Below are positions 6,754 through 7,205 of a stretch of DNA of 7,205 nucleotides, piece by piece. This DNA is from Candidatus Iainarchaeum sp. (lineage in GTDB: Archaea; Iainarchaeota; Iainarchaeia; Iainarchaeales; JAGHAR01). Under the pieces are notes generated by a model that saw nothing but the letters and a program-made list of their open reading frames with translations, made no database searches and had not been told where the DNA came from. The stretch's first letter is position 1. Each line of letters starts with the position of its first letter. The stretch is from positions 1-7,205 of the forward strand of contig JAGHAR010000051.1 in assembly GCA_021161405.1 (NCBI GenBank). The letters run 5' to 3'. Both the position numbers and the translations under genes were made by a program.

Positions 6754-7205
6754 TTAAATTCTGTTTAGCATATTTGTTAGCTTTCTTAGTTCTATATCCA
6801 TTCTTTCTAATTTTTTCCGTTCTTCTGGGTTCGCGGTTGTTCTTAACTTAGCTCTTACTCTTTCTGATAAGTTGCGCAATATAGCGCGCACATCCCCGAC
6901 AAAGCCTATTAATGCTTGAGGTTGCTCCCTAATAATTCTTGTAACTGCTCTTATAAAATAACCAACATTTCTTTCCGCTAATTCTGCAAGTGCCTCTGCT
7001 AACCTTCTCTTTGTTGTAATAAGATAAAGCGGTCTTAATTTGCTTTCATTCAGTTGCACGGCAACAATTCCCGGTTCTCTATCTAGAATCTTCCTAATCG
7101 TTGATATGGCATGCATCTTTCCGCCAATTCCTATTAATGCTTGAGGTTGCTCCCTAATAATTCTTGTAACTGCTCTTATAAAATAACCAACATTTCTTTC
7201 CGCTA
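6754..7205 (-). CDS. Partial gene: C-terminal part of a 75-residue tandem-repeat helical protein, unknown function
   Basis: The frame is open from the stop at 6754 to the right edge, 149 full codons, so the true start probably lies outside. The first 25 visible residues, from AERNVGYFIRAV to REQPQALIG, recur identically 75 residues later. The interval is exactly 225 nt, so the repeat is in frame. One complete unit is visible, plus the start of the last one, which diverges after ALIG into a basic helical C-terminus (ERVRAKLRTTANPEERKKLERM..). No signal peptide or membrane helix is seen in this part; it is probably cytosolic and largely alpha-helical. I do not recognise the family. A shorter gene starting at ATG 7116 (120 residues) is possible, but the identical in-frame codons upstream of that ATG argue that it is an internal methionine. 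It runs in the same direction as the PAC2 gene, 45 nt upstream of it. Confidence 0.7.
   Translation of the reverse strand, partial: AERNVGYFIRAVTRIIREQPQALIGIGGKMHAISTIRKILDREPGIVAVQLNESKLRPLYLITTKRRLAEALAELAERNVGYFIRAVTRIIREQPQALIGFVGDVRAILRNLSERVRAKLRTTANPEERKKLERMDIELRKLTNMLNRI
6905..6980. repeat. 76-bp direct repeat, copy 1
   Basis: This is identical, base for base, to 7130-7205. Its left boundary is sharp: the bases before it (ACAAAG) differ from those before copy 2 (CCAATT). On the minus strand it encodes the start of the last 75-residue unit of the repeat protein. Confidence 0.95.
7130..7205. repeat. 76-bp direct repeat, copy 2, cut by the window edge
   Basis: This is identical to 6905-6980 at an offset of 225 bp. 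It continues to the last base of the window, so its full length is unknown. Both copies lie in the same minus-strand reading frame. If the window edge is also a contig edge, the repeat may be the reason assembly stopped here. Confidence 0.95.

Noticed and set aside
6754..7116. A complete 120-residue gene starting at ATG 7116
   Set aside because: The frame continues upstream without a stop, and those codons match the internal repeat exactly and in frame, so the protein very probably begins beyond the window. It remains a fallback reading.
6905..7205. CRISPR array or mobile-element ends suggested by the 76-bp direct repeat
   Set aside because: The repeat is too long for CRISPR, has only two visible copies, is coding and in frame with a 225-nt period, and has no transposase or terminal inverted repeats nearby.

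Overview
The window looks like AT-rich archaeal chromosome. The clearest indicator is a PAC2-family proteasome-assembly-chaperone homologue (minus strand, 5974-6708) that ends in a C-terminal HbYX tripeptide. Two genes also have a TATA box centred 26 bp upstream of an ATG with no Shine-Dalgarno sequence, the usual layout of archaeal leaderless transcripts. Nothing here fixes the lineage. A small-genome archaeon such as a DPANN member is possible because most proteins are unassignable and one is a giant surface protein, but that is inference.

Layout, left to right. (1) Minus strand, 1-879: the N-terminal 293 residues of a protein with about three membrane helices and a long Lys/Glu-rich helical tail; it runs off the left edge. 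(2) 880-956: a divergent AT-rich promoter region. (3) Plus strand, 957-1457: a 166-residue polytopic membrane protein. (4) Plus strand, 1467-5972: a 1501-residue exported protein with a signal peptide, a huge ectodomain, a Ser/Thr/Asn-rich linker, one C-terminal membrane helix and a basic tail. It follows gene 3 by 9 nt, so the two are probably one operon. (5) Minus strand, 5974-6708: the PAC2/HbYX protein, converging on gene 4 with one base between the stop codons. (6) Minus strand, 6754 to the right edge: the C-terminal part of a helical protein built on a 75-residue (225-nt) in-frame tandem repeat, shown by a 76-bp perfect direct repeat that reaches the window edge.

The genes fall into two themes. 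The left and centre (1-5972) are cell-envelope genes: two small membrane proteins around one giant anchored surface protein, with the 166-residue protein as its likely operon partner. The right part is cytosolic: a proteasome-associated factor and a repeat protein of unknown role. No RNA gene, CRISPR array, insertion sequence or transposase was seen. No stretch longer than 300 bases lacks a gene.

The best candidates for something undescribed are the membrane-protein/giant-surface-protein pair and the tandem-repeat protein at the right edge. Neither could be assigned to a known family by eye.
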